NCBI GenBank assembly: GCA_946480675.1
Contig: CAMLKS010000067.1
Span: 1-9,340 of the forward strand
Direction of reading: 5' to 3'
DNA length: 9,340 nucleotides
Origin: an uncultured Bacteroidota bacterium
GTDB lineage: Bacteria > Bacteroidota > Bacteroidia > Chitinophagales > Chitinophagaceae
Both the position numbers and the translations under genes were made by a program. Below the pieces are notes generated by a model that worked only from the letters and a program-made list of their open reading frames with translations, had not been told where the DNA came from and searched no databases. Each line of letters begins with the position of its first letter. Positions within the stretch are counted from its first letter, which is position 1. Below, piece after piece: positions 1 through 6,435 of this stretch.

Positions 1-330
1 AAAAGGGCATTATGAGATCCCTGATCTCCTCTCCGGTGCCTCTATATGTGAGAAAAGCAAGCTTCACAGTATGTTGATAAAGTTTTTGCCTTTTAAATGG
101 CTATAGGCAATACTTTTCTTGTTTTTTATAATATATGTACAGTGCAAAATACTCTGTAACTATCATATTATAAACAATTGTGGATAACTTATGCACAATT
201 AATTAACAGTTAATCAACATGCTATACAGTAGCAATGAACAAAGATAAGCATGCTACAGCCACCAGCCTGTTATTTGCCTGTTAACATATGTTGACTAAA
301 TAATATTAATGTGTAAGCGATTGTAAAGCA
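1..330. other. AT-rich intergenic region, no supportable gene
   Basis: No reading frame here resembles a protein I recognise. The only frames open at the left edge are short: a plus-strand one closes at the TGA at 75-77. The region is clearly richer in A and T than the flanking genes. It holds several short palindromes: GAGATC-CCT-GATCTC near base 14, two inverted DnaA boxes at 179-197, ATTAAC-A-GTTAAT at 202-214, TGCTA-N5-TAGCA at 220-234, AGCATGCT at 248-255, and the near-perfect GTTAACATATGTTGAC at 281-296. It lies downstream of pdxH, but I see no U-tailed terminator hairpin for that gene. The region could be an origin of replication, a DnaA-binding regulatory site, or simply a long spacer. 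Confidence 0.6.
179..197. promoter_or_regulatory. Inverted pair of DnaA boxes (candidate origin element)
   Basis: The sequence TGTGGATAA-C-TTATGCACA contains two perfect matches to the bacterial DnaA box TTATNCACA, facing each other across one base. A near match (TTATCAACA on the minus strand, 72-80) lies about 100 bases away. Weaker two-mismatch versions occur at 211-219 and 290-298. The setting is AT-rich and gene-free, as expected of an origin or a DnaA-titration site. A perfect eight-position match is uncommon by chance in 330 bases, and two adjacent ones more so. Whether this is the chromosomal oriC cannot be decided here: dnaA, dnaN, gidA and parS are not in view, and most genes to the right would run against the fork if it were. 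Confidence 0.5.
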
Positions 331-981
331 CTAAGGTGCCAGGCGGTTTTTCTGCCAATTGCCATCGGCATCCAGCGTAAAGAAGATACGGTCGTGCATG
401 CGGCTGGTACGGCCTTGCCAAAATTCTATCTGGGTGGGAATCACGCGGTAACCACCCCAATGGAGCGGGCGGGGTATATCACTGCCAAATTCCTGCTGGT
501 ATTTACTGTAGTTTTCATCCAGTATAGACCTATCGGGTATAGATTGGCTTTGTGGGGAGGCCCAGGCACCCAGGCGGCTGCCTTCAGGGCGGGAAGAAAA
601 ATAGGCATCGCTTTCTTCGGCGCTCACTTTTTCGGCTACGCCTTCTATGCATACCTGCCTTTCCAGCTCTTTCCAGAAGAAAACAAGCGAAACATTAGGA
701 TTTTCAGATATATCCTGCCCTTTTACACTATTATAATTGGTGAAGAAGACAAAGCCTTTTTCATCCAGGCCCTTCAACAGCACGATGCGTGCATGCGGTA
801 TGCCCATTGTATTTACCGTTGCCAGGGCCATCGCATTTACTTCATCTGCATGCGATATCTGTGCTTCGGCAAACCACTTATGGAAAAAAGCAAAAGGATC
901 ATCGCCTACCGTCTTTTCATCAAGAGCGGCCAGCTGATAATCCTTTCGTATATCTGCAATATTTTGAGGCGAAACTGCCAA
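331..981 (-). CDS. pdxH: Pyridoxamine 5'-phosphate oxidase
   Basis: This cytoplasmic FMN enzyme oxidises pyridoxamine 5'-phosphate or pyridoxine 5'-phosphate with O2 to pyridoxal 5'-phosphate, the last step of vitamin B6 synthesis and salvage. The 216 residues match the usual length of about 210-220. Conserved blocks appear in order: RIVLLK (65-70), FFTN (79-82), FFWKELERQV (101-110), the SSRPEGSRLGAWASPQSQ stretch (129-146), WGGYRV (175-180), EFWQGR..R.HDR (186-198) and the C-terminal NRLAP (212-216). These include the FMN- and PLP-contacting positions of the family. The start is TTG at 979-981. A stop codon lies five codons upstream in the same frame and no ATG intervenes, while the next in-frame Met (residue 51) would remove conserved N-terminal sequence. 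No clear ribosome-binding site is visible. The gene begins 5 bases after a 46-codon membrane ORF and may be co-transcribed with it. Confidence 0.96.
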   Translation of the reverse strand: MAVSPQNIADIRKDYQLAALDEKTVGDDPFAFFHKWFAEAQISHADEVNAMALATVNTMGIPHARIVLLKGLDEKGFVFFTNYNSVKGQDISENPNVSLVFFWKELERQVCIEGVAEKVSAEESDAYFSSRPEGSRLGAWASPQSQSIPDRSILDENYSKYQQEFGSDIPRPLHWGGYRVIPTQIEFWQGRTSRMHDRIFFTLDADGNWQKNRLAP

Positions 982-986
982 GGGAA

Positions 987-1127
987 CTATTTTTTATCGC
1001 CGCCCAGGTATTTAGCCATTACATATATCAGCTCTATCACCATCAGGAAAATGAAAACGTAGCTGATGATCCAACCTATGTTATATTGAACTGAATCGTA
1101 GAAAGCGTTAAGTATTAGAGATTTCAT
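987..1127 (-). CDS. Small single-pass membrane protein, unknown function
   Basis: This 46-codon ORF starts with ATG (1125-1127) and ends with TAG (987-989), 5 bases before the pdxH start. The product begins MKSLILNAFYDSV, has one strongly hydrophobic segment from about residue 18 to 36 (IGWIISYVFIFLMVIELIY), and ends in a short polar tail, KYLGGDKK. That layout suggests a small inner-membrane protein with its lysine-rich C-terminus in the cytoplasm. I do not recognise the family. It could be a subunit or regulator of a larger membrane complex, as many proteins of this size are, but nothing here names a partner. The tight spacing suggests co-transcription with pdxH. The uninterrupted ATG-to-stop frame, the well-formed membrane segment and its fit in the otherwise empty gap argue that it is real. 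Confidence 0.6.
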   Translation of the reverse strand: MKSLILNAFYDSVQYNIGWIISYVFIFLMVIELIYVMAKYLGGDKK

Positions 1128-1233
1128 GTACTATACCAGATTTGCGCTGCAAGATACAAAACCGCAGCGTAAATGCCATAGTTTATGCAATTAGCTTTTT
1201 TGTGAGTACTTTTCAGGCCTGTTAAAGGTTTGA

Positions 1234-2448
1234 ATGCGCATGTTGCTTCGCCACATACCGTTTTTGAAAGCTGTGTTCATGTATGCTGTCACGGCTTTTG
1301 GTGGCCCGTTGGGCCATATAGGTATGATGTCTAAAACTTTCGTTCATAAAAGAAAAGATGTAACGGAAGAAGAATTGGTGGAATATAACGCTTTCTGCCA
1401 GATGTTGCCTGGCCCGTCATCTACCCAAACAGTAGCCTTGATAGCCATGAAGCGGGGGGGCATTCCCCTGGCCATCCTCACTCTGCTGTTGTGGATACTT
1501 CCGGCAGTATTTGTGATGGGGGCCTTCTCTTTCCTTATTTATTACTTCGATATCAGGGATGTACAGACCAATCTGTTTACTTATGTACAGCCCATGTCGG
1601 TAGGGTTTGTGCTGTATGCGGCCCTGCGCATGATGAAAACCAGCGTGAGGCACGTCGCCACATGGGCTATCATGACGGGTAGTTTATTGGTAACGGTACT
1701 GGTGCCTACGCCCTGGGTATTCCCCGCGTTGCTGTTGATATCAGGTATTATCAGCAACTTCAGTAACAAGCGCATTCCTGAAACACATAAACAACCTAAG
1801 CCTATTCATTGGGTCAATCTGTGGATATTCGTAGCCATATTTCTGTTGGCAGGTATCTTGTCTGAGATAGCACGCTACAACCAATGGGAGCATCGGCGTA
1901 TTTTCCACGTGTTCGAAAACTTTTATCGTTTCGGTTCCTTTGTATTCGGTGGCGGACAGGCACTTTTACCTATGATGCTGTTCCAGTTTGTGAACAGGCC
2001 CATAGCGATGGGGAACCCGCCATTAATCACCAGCACGCAATTGCTTACCGGCTATGGTATGGTACAGGCTGTGCCCGGCCCTGTGTTTTCCATCTGTTCA
2101 TATGTAGGTGGTATGGTTATGAGTAGTTATGGACCGGTATGGCAAATAGTTGGTTGCCTCACAGCATCACTCGCCGTGTTCCTGCCCAGCACGTTTCTGT
2201 TATTTTTCCTATTTCCTGTGTACCAGAATTTGAAACAATACGTGGTGATATATCGTGCGCTGGAAGGTATCAATGCAGCTATTGTAGGCATCATATGGGC
2301 ATCCGGAATAGTATTGTTCCAGTCTATGCCTTTTGAATGGATGCACGTGGTGGTGGTGGTCATTACGTTCAGCCTTCTCTATTTTACAAAAATCCCGGCA
2401 CCGTTTATAGTGCTGGGATGGTTGCTACTTGGCTGGACGATGAATTAA
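1234..2448 (+). CDS. chrA: Chromate transporter, CHR family (two-domain)
   Basis: This inner-membrane CHR/ChrA-family protein probably exports chromate by proton-coupled transport, although many family members have unproven substrates. At 404 residues it is the long, two-domain form. The family signatures occur twice: FGGPLGHIG (22-30) and LPGPSSTQ (58-65) in the N-terminal half, and FGGGQALLPMM (238-248) and AVPGPVFS (279-286) in the C-terminal half. About ten to twelve hydrophobic segments are visible, with a polar linker near residues 175-195. AAAGG at 1224-1228 gives a modest ribosome-binding site for ATG 1234; ATG 1240 is a possible alternative. A run of seven G at 1454-1460 lies in the coding sequence. 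The gene diverges from the pdxH pair and converges on the SCO gene, 8 bases apart. No ChrB-type regulator is nearby, so the substrate is uncertain. Confidence 0.93.
   Translation: MRMLLRHIPFLKAVFMYAVTAFGGPLGHIGMMSKTFVHKRKDVTEEELVEYNAFCQMLPGPSSTQTVALIAMKRGGIPLAILTLLLWILPAVFVMGAFSFLIYYFDIRDVQTNLFTYVQPMSVGFVLYAALRMMKTSVRHVATWAIMTGSLLVTVLVPTPWVFPALLLISGIISNFSNKRIPETHKQPKPIHWVNLWIFVAIFLLAGILSEIARYNQWEHRRIFHVFENFYRFGSFVFGGGQALLPMMLFQFVNRPIAMGNPPLITSTQLLTGYGMVQAVPGPVFSICSYVGGMVMSSYGPVWQIVGCLTASLAVFLPSTFLLFFLFPVYQNLKQYVVIYRALEGINAAIVGIIWASGIVLFQSMPFEWMHVVVVVITFSLLYFTKIPAPFIVLGWLLLGWTMN
2388..2419 (-). terminator. Probable SCO-gene terminator inside chrA
   Basis: Bases 2392-2401 (ATCCCGGCAC) and 2410-2419 (GTGCTGGGAT) form a ten-pair hairpin with an eight-base loop. 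Read on the minus strand it has one A-C mismatch and is followed at once by five T, the form of an intrinsic terminator. It lies about 40-65 bases beyond the SCO stop codon, within the last codons of chrA. On the plus strand the same hairpin is not followed by a T run, so it should act only on the minus-strand transcript. Coding constraint on chrA could have produced it by chance. Confidence 0.55.
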
Positions 2449-2459
2449 CCCGCAGGTTA
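2446..2459 (+). terminator. Small hairpin spanning both convergent stop codons
   Basis: TAACC-CGCA-GGTTA makes a five-pair stem with a four-base loop. The left arm contains the chrA stop TAA (2446-2448) and the right arm contains the complement of the SCO stop (2457-2459). On the plus strand a pyrimidine-rich tract, TTCTTCTTTC, follows, so it could act as a weak terminator for chrA. The stem is short and the tail imperfect. Confidence 0.3.
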
Positions 2460-3086
2460 TTCTTCTTTCAGTAATTCTTTTATATCACCTATCAATTGGT
2501 TAACAGAACCGATATTCGTTCCTTCATACTGGCCGCGGATGCGCCCACCCTTATCTACCAATACAAAACGGTCGGTATGTATAAAGTCGCTGGCAATATC
2601 AACAGTGGCAGTATCGTCTGCTGCGGTTACTAAATAGCTATAGCGCGCCATATCATACAGTTCTTTTTTATCGCCGGTTAAAAAGAGCCATTGCTTAGGG
2701 TCTGCATCAAAACGCAGGCTATATGCTTTCATGGCTTCCACTGTATCCTTTTTAGGGTCTACAGAGTGTGATAGTATCAGCACCTGGCTATTGCCCCTGA
2801 ATGCCTGGTACACTTTTGCCATGTTCTCATTCATTTTAGGGCAAATGCCTTTACAGGTAGTGAAGAAGTATTCCACCACACGTATCTTGCCATCTACATC
2901 TTTTTTAGTGATGGTTTGTCCTTCCTGGTTCATGAAAGAAAAATCGCGCACGGTATGGCCGGGGTTACCCAGTATTGGCAGCTTTTTGGGTTGTTCCCTT
3001 GTTACATTGTAGTAGTAGGTCATGAAGCCTGCTGCCAGTAATATGAAGAATGTAATAAGTACAACTGTAACCGTTCTTTTTGTCAT
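2457..3086 (-). CDS. SCO1/SenC family copper chaperone
   Basis: SCO proteins are membrane-anchored thioredoxin-fold proteins that deliver copper to, or reduce the cysteines of, the CuA site of cytochrome c oxidase. They act on the outer face of the inner membrane. The 209-residue product has an N-terminal membrane anchor (about residues 5-25). A thioredoxin-like domain follows, carrying the copper-binding CXXXC motif C78-K-G-I-C82 and the conserved histidine H170 in DFIHTDRFVLVD, so all three copper ligands are present. The sequence GHTVRDFSFMNQEGQTITKK (43-62) is the usual strand leading into the domain. The ATG at 3084-3086 gives the expected anchor length. An exact TAnnTTTG element lies only 8 bases upstream, so the message may be nearly leaderless. 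No cytochrome oxidase genes are in the window. The substrate could be another cuproenzyme. Confidence 0.93.
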   Translation of the reverse strand: MTKRTVTVVLITFFILLAAGFMTYYYNVTREQPKKLPILGNPGHTVRDFSFMNQEGQTITKKDVDGKIRVVEYFFTTCKGICPKMNENMAKVYQAFRGNSQVLILSHSVDPKKDTVEAMKAYSLRFDADPKQWLFLTGDKKELYDMARYSYLVTAADDTATVDIASDFIHTDRFVLVDKGGRIRGQYEGTNIGSVNQLIGDIKELLKEE

Positions 3087-3094
3087 AGCGAGCG

Positions 3095-3102
3095 CAAAGT
3101 TA
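3095..3102 (-). promoter_or_regulatory. Bacteroidota -7 promoter element upstream of the SCO gene
   Basis: The minus strand reads TAACTTTG, an exact match to the Bacteroidota -7 consensus TAnnTTTG. It ends 8 bases before the SCO start codon. No good TTTG -33 element is found 18-20 bases further upstream, so the call rests on the -7 motif alone. If used, transcription would begin within a few bases of the ATG. Confidence 0.4.
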
Positions 3103-3126
3103 GGTCCTTTGGCTTAAATAAGTTTT

Positions 3127-3156
3127 GCCGGCAAGGTTAAAAATAACCCGGCCGGC
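3127..3156 (-). terminator. GC-rich hairpin between the lipoprotein and SCO genes
   Basis: The arms are GCCGGC (3127-3132) and GCCGGC (3151-3156), enclosing GGTTA-AAAA-TAACC, with a two-by-two internal mismatch between the two stems. It lies 27 bases after the lipoprotein stop codon and 40 bases before the SCO start. It is much more GC-rich than its surroundings. The bases that follow on the minus strand (AAAACTTATTTAA) are not a U-tract, so it may be a weak or Rho-assisted terminator, or a 3'-end stabilising hairpin. Confidence 0.4.
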
Positions 3157-3182
3157 AGGTAGTTTCAGTTTAAAAATGATTC

Positions 3183-3410
3183 TTATAAGTGGCAGCTGGT
3201 AGTGCCTATGCCACCGCTATTAGCATCTGTTTCATAGCGCTCGCACGCATCGTCTGCATCACGCAATGTTTGGTTTTGCAGGTCATATGTTCTTGTAGAA
3301 GATATACCGCCTACCGTTGTCGTACAAGTGCAAGTGTGATCTTTTTTGCAAGAGGTAAATGCCAGTGTAGCTAACACTGCAAAGAATCCTATAAGTTTTG
3401 CGCTTTTCAT
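3183..3410 (-). CDS. Small cysteine-rich lipoprotein, unknown function
   Basis: The 75-residue product has a lipoprotein signal peptide: MKSAK, a hydrophobic core (LIGFFAVLATLAF) and the lipobox FTSC, with C21 as the lipidated residue. The CKKD after cleavage is typical of small Chitinophagaceae lipoproteins. The mature part has about 55 residues and is polar, with four more cysteines: C27 and C29 in HTCTCTT, C56, and C73 in the terminal SCHL. These could form two disulfides in the periplasm or bind a metal. I know of no function for the family. The gene lies in the same direction as the SCO gene, but a hairpin and a separate promoter-like element between them suggest independent transcription. 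It is followed on its 5' side by the leuS terminator, so it should have its own promoter in 3411-3526, where I see no convincing consensus. Confidence 0.8.
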   Translation of the reverse strand: MKSAKLIGFFAVLATLAFTSCKKDHTCTCTTTVGGISSTRTYDLQNQTLRDADDACERYETDANSGGIGTTSCHL

Positions 3411-3526
3411 AATTCAGTTTTTTGATTTCATTATGCATGTTTAAAAAACTGTGCCATTTACTACTTAATTGATGGACAAAAAGACGAATGGTTGCTTATT
3501 CCCCAATCTGTAGATGTACCGTGGGC

Positions 3527-3556
3527 AAACAAAAAGCCCCTGCATTTGCAGGGGCT
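3527..3556 (-). terminator. leuS intrinsic terminator
   Basis: AGCCCCTGCA (3535-3544) and TGCAGGGGCT (3547-3556) form a perfect GC-rich hairpin. On the minus strand it is followed by TTTTTGTTTG. It begins 24 bases after the leuS stop codon. This is a canonical Rho-independent terminator, and it separates leuS from the lipoprotein gene. Confidence 0.92.
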
Positions 3557-3579
3557 GTGAAGTATTAATTGTGCGATAC

Positions 3580-6372
3580 TTATATCACCACATTTATCAT
3601 TTTACCTTTCACATAAATGAACTTTTTGGGCTCTTTGCCCTCCAGCCATTTTTGTATGGTGGCATCGGCCAGCACTTCTTTTTCTATCAGTGCTTGCTCC
3701 ATATCCAGCGGGAATTCCATCTCCACACGTGTTTTACCGTTTACGGCAACAGGGTATTTTTTGCTGTTATCTATCACATACTTTTCTTCGTATCCGGGGA
3801 ATGGGGCATCCAGCACGCTGCTTTCATGGCCAAAGCGGTGCCATAACTCTTCTGCTAGATGTGGTGCAAATGGAGTGATGATTACAGCCAAAGCCTCCAG
3901 TACGGTACGCTTATGGCAGTTGAGTGCCGATAGTTCGTTCACGCATATCATAAACTGGCTTACAGTTGTGTTGAATGAAAAGCGTTCAATATCATCACCT
4001 ATCTTTTTGATGGTCTTATGTATGATACGTAGTTCGGCCTCTGTGCAAGGTTCTTCTGTTACGATCCATCCTTGTTGTTCATCAAAATACAGGCGCCACA
4101 GTTTTTTCAGGAAGCGGTGCACGCCTTCTATGCCTTTCTGTTCCCATGGCTTGCTTACTTCTATCGGCCCAAGGAACATTTCATACATGCGGAAGGTATC
4201 AGCGCCAAACTGTGCTACAATATCATCGGGGCTCACCACATTGTATTTCGATTTGCTCATCTTCTCCACCTCAGCGCCACATATGTATTTCCCATCTTCC
4301 AGTTCAAAGGTTGCATCTGCATACTCAGGCCTCCAGTTTTTGAAGGCTATTGTATCCAGATCTAACCCATTCACCATGTTTACATCCACATGTATCTTGT
4401 TGGTTTCATACTGGTCTTTCAGGCCGGCAGATACAAACTTATTAGTGCCATGTATGCGGTACACAAACCTTGAGCTGCCTTGTATCATACCCTGGTTCAC
4501 CAGTTTCTTAAAGGGTTCTTCAAAGCTGATAAAGCCCAGGTCATACAGCACCTTTGTCCAGAGGCGGCTATACAGCAGGTGGCCCACCGCATGTTCTGTA
4601 CCGCCTATATATATATCTACTTCGCGCCAGTAGCTGGTTGCTTCTTTGCTGGCAAATTCATGTTCGTTATGCGGGTCCATATAGCGTAGGAAATACCAGC
4701 TGCTGCCCGCATAGCCCGGCATGGTATTCGTTTCGCGGATGCCGGCGTGGGTGTTTACCCATTCGCTTACATTTGCCAACGGCCCTTCGCCTTCCGGCCC
4801 GGGTTTGTAATCTTGTACCAGGGGCAATTCTACCGGTAGCTTTTGCAGCGATGGGTGCGCATTCAGCTCGTCTTCGCCTATGCTATATGGTATATCATTC
4901 ACATACACTATAGGGAAGGGCTCGCCCCAGTAGCGCTGGCGGCTGAAGCCGGCATCACGCATCTTATAGTTTACTTTGGCGCGGCCTATCCCTGCATCTT
5001 CTATGGCACGTATGGCTACTTCGCTAGCTTTATTTATTTCCAGTCCATCAAGGAATCCACTGTTTTGCAGCTTACCCGCTTTTTCCGTATAGGCCGCTTC
5101 GCCGTTATATACATTGCCGAAAATGTTAGTAATAGGTATCTCAAAATGTTTAGCAAAATTATGGTCGCGCTCATCGCCACTCGGCACTGCCATAATAGCC
5201 CCCGTGCCATAGCTGCCCAGCACATATTCTGATATATATATAGGCACTTCTTTGCGTGTGAACGGGTGCACCACATGCGCACCGGTAAAGCAGCCAGTCA
5301 CCTGTTTTACTTCCGATATGCGTTCGCGTTCGCTACGGCTTTTTACATAGGTCAGGTAGCTTTCTACGGCTTCTTTCTGCTGTTTGGTGGTTATTTTATG
5401 CACCAGTTCATGCTCCGGTGCCAGCACCATAAAGTCTACGCCAAATATGGTATCGGGGCGTGTGGTAAATACCGTTATGTGCAGGTCGTTAAAACCTATC
5501 ACATCAAAGCGTACTTCTGCACCATTGCTCTTACCTATCCAGTTGCGCTGCATTTCTTTCATCGCATCGCTCCATTCCAGCCTGTCCAGGCTTTGCAGCA
5601 GGCGTTCTGCATATTCCGTTATCCGCAGAAACCATTGGCGCATTTGTTTTTTCACCACCGGGTAGCCGCCACGTTCAGATACGCCGTTCACTACTTCATC
5701 ATTCGCTAATACGGTACCTAACGATTCGCACCACCACACTTCCGCATATCCTTGGTAGGCCAGGCGGTAACGCATCAGGGTATCGCGCTTTTCTTTCTCG
5801 CTCATGCTCTTCCAGCCTTTGGCATCAAAGCAAAAAGCATTGTCTTCCGGGCACGGATAGTGGCCATTGCCTTCTTTCTCAAAAAGCGTTATCAGGTCTT
5901 TTATAGGACGTGCTTTCAGTTCTTTGCGGTCATACCAGCTATGAAAGAGTTGCAGGAATATCCACTGTGTCCATTTATAGTATTGCGGGTCAGAAGTGCG
6001 CACTTCGCGCTCCCAGTCGTAGCAAAAACCGATGTTATCTAACTGTTCGCGGTAGCGGGCAATGTTCTTTTCAGTAGTTACTGCCGGATGCTGCCCGGTT
6101 TCCAGGGCATATTGTTCCGCAGGCAGGCCAAAGGCATCGAAGCCCATAGGGTGCAGCACATTAAAACCCTTCTGCCGTTTATAGCGCGCATATATATCCG
6201 AGGCTATGTAGCCTAATGGATGGCCCACATGCAGTCCCGCACCACTGGGGTAGGGAAACATATCGAGTATGTAGAATTTCGGTTTATCACTATGATTATT
6301 AACCCTATATGCGCCTTGCTCTGCCCAGTATTTCTTCCATTTCTTTTCTATGGCGCCAAACGTGTATTCCAT
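3580..6372 (-). CDS. leuS: Leucine--tRNA ligase
   Basis: This essential cytoplasmic class I aminoacyl-tRNA synthetase charges tRNA-Leu with leucine using ATP. At 930 residues it is complete and within the bacterial range of roughly 800-950. The order is as expected. The catalytic Rossmann fold carries the HIGH-type motif HVGH (48-51). The CP1 editing domain contains TTRPDT (303-308) and GTGAIMAVPSGDERD (389-403), whose final Asp matches the editing Asp of E. coli LeuRS. The KMSKS loop is at 704-708 and a helical tRNA-binding domain follows (EELWHRFG, 841-848). Extra segments around 150-205 and 625-700 make it longer than the E. coli enzyme, as I recall from other Bacteroidota. The ATG start gives MEYTFGAIEKKWKKYW, the usual N-terminus. 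A promoter-like element lies 24 bases upstream and a strong terminator downstream, so it is probably monocistronic. Confidence 0.98.
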   Translation of the reverse strand: MEYTFGAIEKKWKKYWAEQGAYRVNNHSDKPKFYILDMFPYPSGAGLHVGHPLGYIASDIYARYKRQKGFNVLHPMGFDAFGLPAEQYALETGQHPAVTTEKNIARYREQLDNIGFCYDWEREVRTSDPQYYKWTQWIFLQLFHSWYDRKELKARPIKDLITLFEKEGNGHYPCPEDNAFCFDAKGWKSMSEKEKRDTLMRYRLAYQGYAEVWWCESLGTVLANDEVVNGVSERGGYPVVKKQMRQWFLRITEYAERLLQSLDRLEWSDAMKEMQRNWIGKSNGAEVRFDVIGFNDLHITVFTTRPDTIFGVDFMVLAPEHELVHKITTKQQKEAVESYLTYVKSRSERERISEVKQVTGCFTGAHVVHPFTRKEVPIYISEYVLGSYGTGAIMAVPSGDERDHNFAKHFEIPITNIFGNVYNGEAAYTEKAGKLQNSGFLDGLEINKASEVAIRAIEDAGIGRAKVNYKMRDAGFSRQRYWGEPFPIVYVNDIPYSIGEDELNAHPSLQKLPVELPLVQDYKPGPEGEGPLANVSEWVNTHAGIRETNTMPGYAGSSWYFLRYMDPHNEHEFASKEATSYWREVDIYIGGTEHAVGHLLYSRLWTKVLYDLGFISFEEPFKKLVNQGMIQGSSRFVYRIHGTNKFVSAGLKDQYETNKIHVDVNMVNGLDLDTIAFKNWRPEYADATFELEDGKYICGAEVEKMSKSKYNVVSPDDIVAQFGADTFRMYEMFLGPIEVSKPWEQKGIEGVHRFLKKLWRLYFDEQQGWIVTEEPCTEAELRIIHKTIKKIGDDIERFSFNTTVSQFMICVNELSALNCHKRTVLEALAVIITPFAPHLAEELWHRFGHESSVLDAPFPGYEEKYVIDNSKKYPVAVNGKTRVEMEFPLDMEQALIEKEVLADATIQKWLEGKEPKKFIYVKGKMINVVI

Positions 6373-6396
6373 AACTTATATTTATAAAAGCGATGC

Positions 6397-6404
6397 CAAA
6401 AGTA
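6397..6404 (-). promoter_or_regulatory. Bacteroidota -7 promoter element for leuS
   Basis: The minus strand reads TACTTTTG, an exact match to TAnnTTTG, ending 24 bases before the leuS ATG. This gives a leader of roughly 20 bases. It lies in the 63-base gap after the terminator of the upstream operon. The -33 position has only a partial match (TTAC against TTTG). No T-box or other long leader fits in this space, so classic T-box control of leuS is not expected here. Confidence 0.5.
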
Positions 6405-6435
6405 CGAAAAGGCAACGGGGATTGTAATAGAAACT

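Noticed and set aside
47..68. TGTGA...TCACA inverted repeat resembling a CRP site
   Set aside because: The spacing between the arms is 12 bases rather than 6, and no promoter or target gene is positioned for it.
1..77. Short frames open at the left edge: a plus-strand tail ending at 75-77, and a minus-strand frame from GTG 65-67 with a faint GST-like look
   Set aside because: Only about 20-25 residues are visible, codon use is unlike the neighbours, and no motif is firm enough to call a gene.
394..1062. A 222-codon plus-strand frame opposite pdxH and the small membrane ORF
   Set aside because: The opposite strand encodes a complete PdxH with all family motifs. The antisense product has no coherent domain or signal and is explained as a shadow.
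3617..4633. A 338-codon open frame on the plus strand opposite leuS
   Set aside because: It lies wholly antisense to unmistakable LeuRS coding sequence, its product is serine-rich low-complexity sequence with no recognisable domain, and such shadow frames are common opposite long conserved genes.
6373..6435. Possible T-box or other amino-acid-responsive leader before leuS
   Set aside because: Only 63 bases separate leuS from the upstream terminator, too short for a T-box, and no specifier or antiterminator structure is visible.
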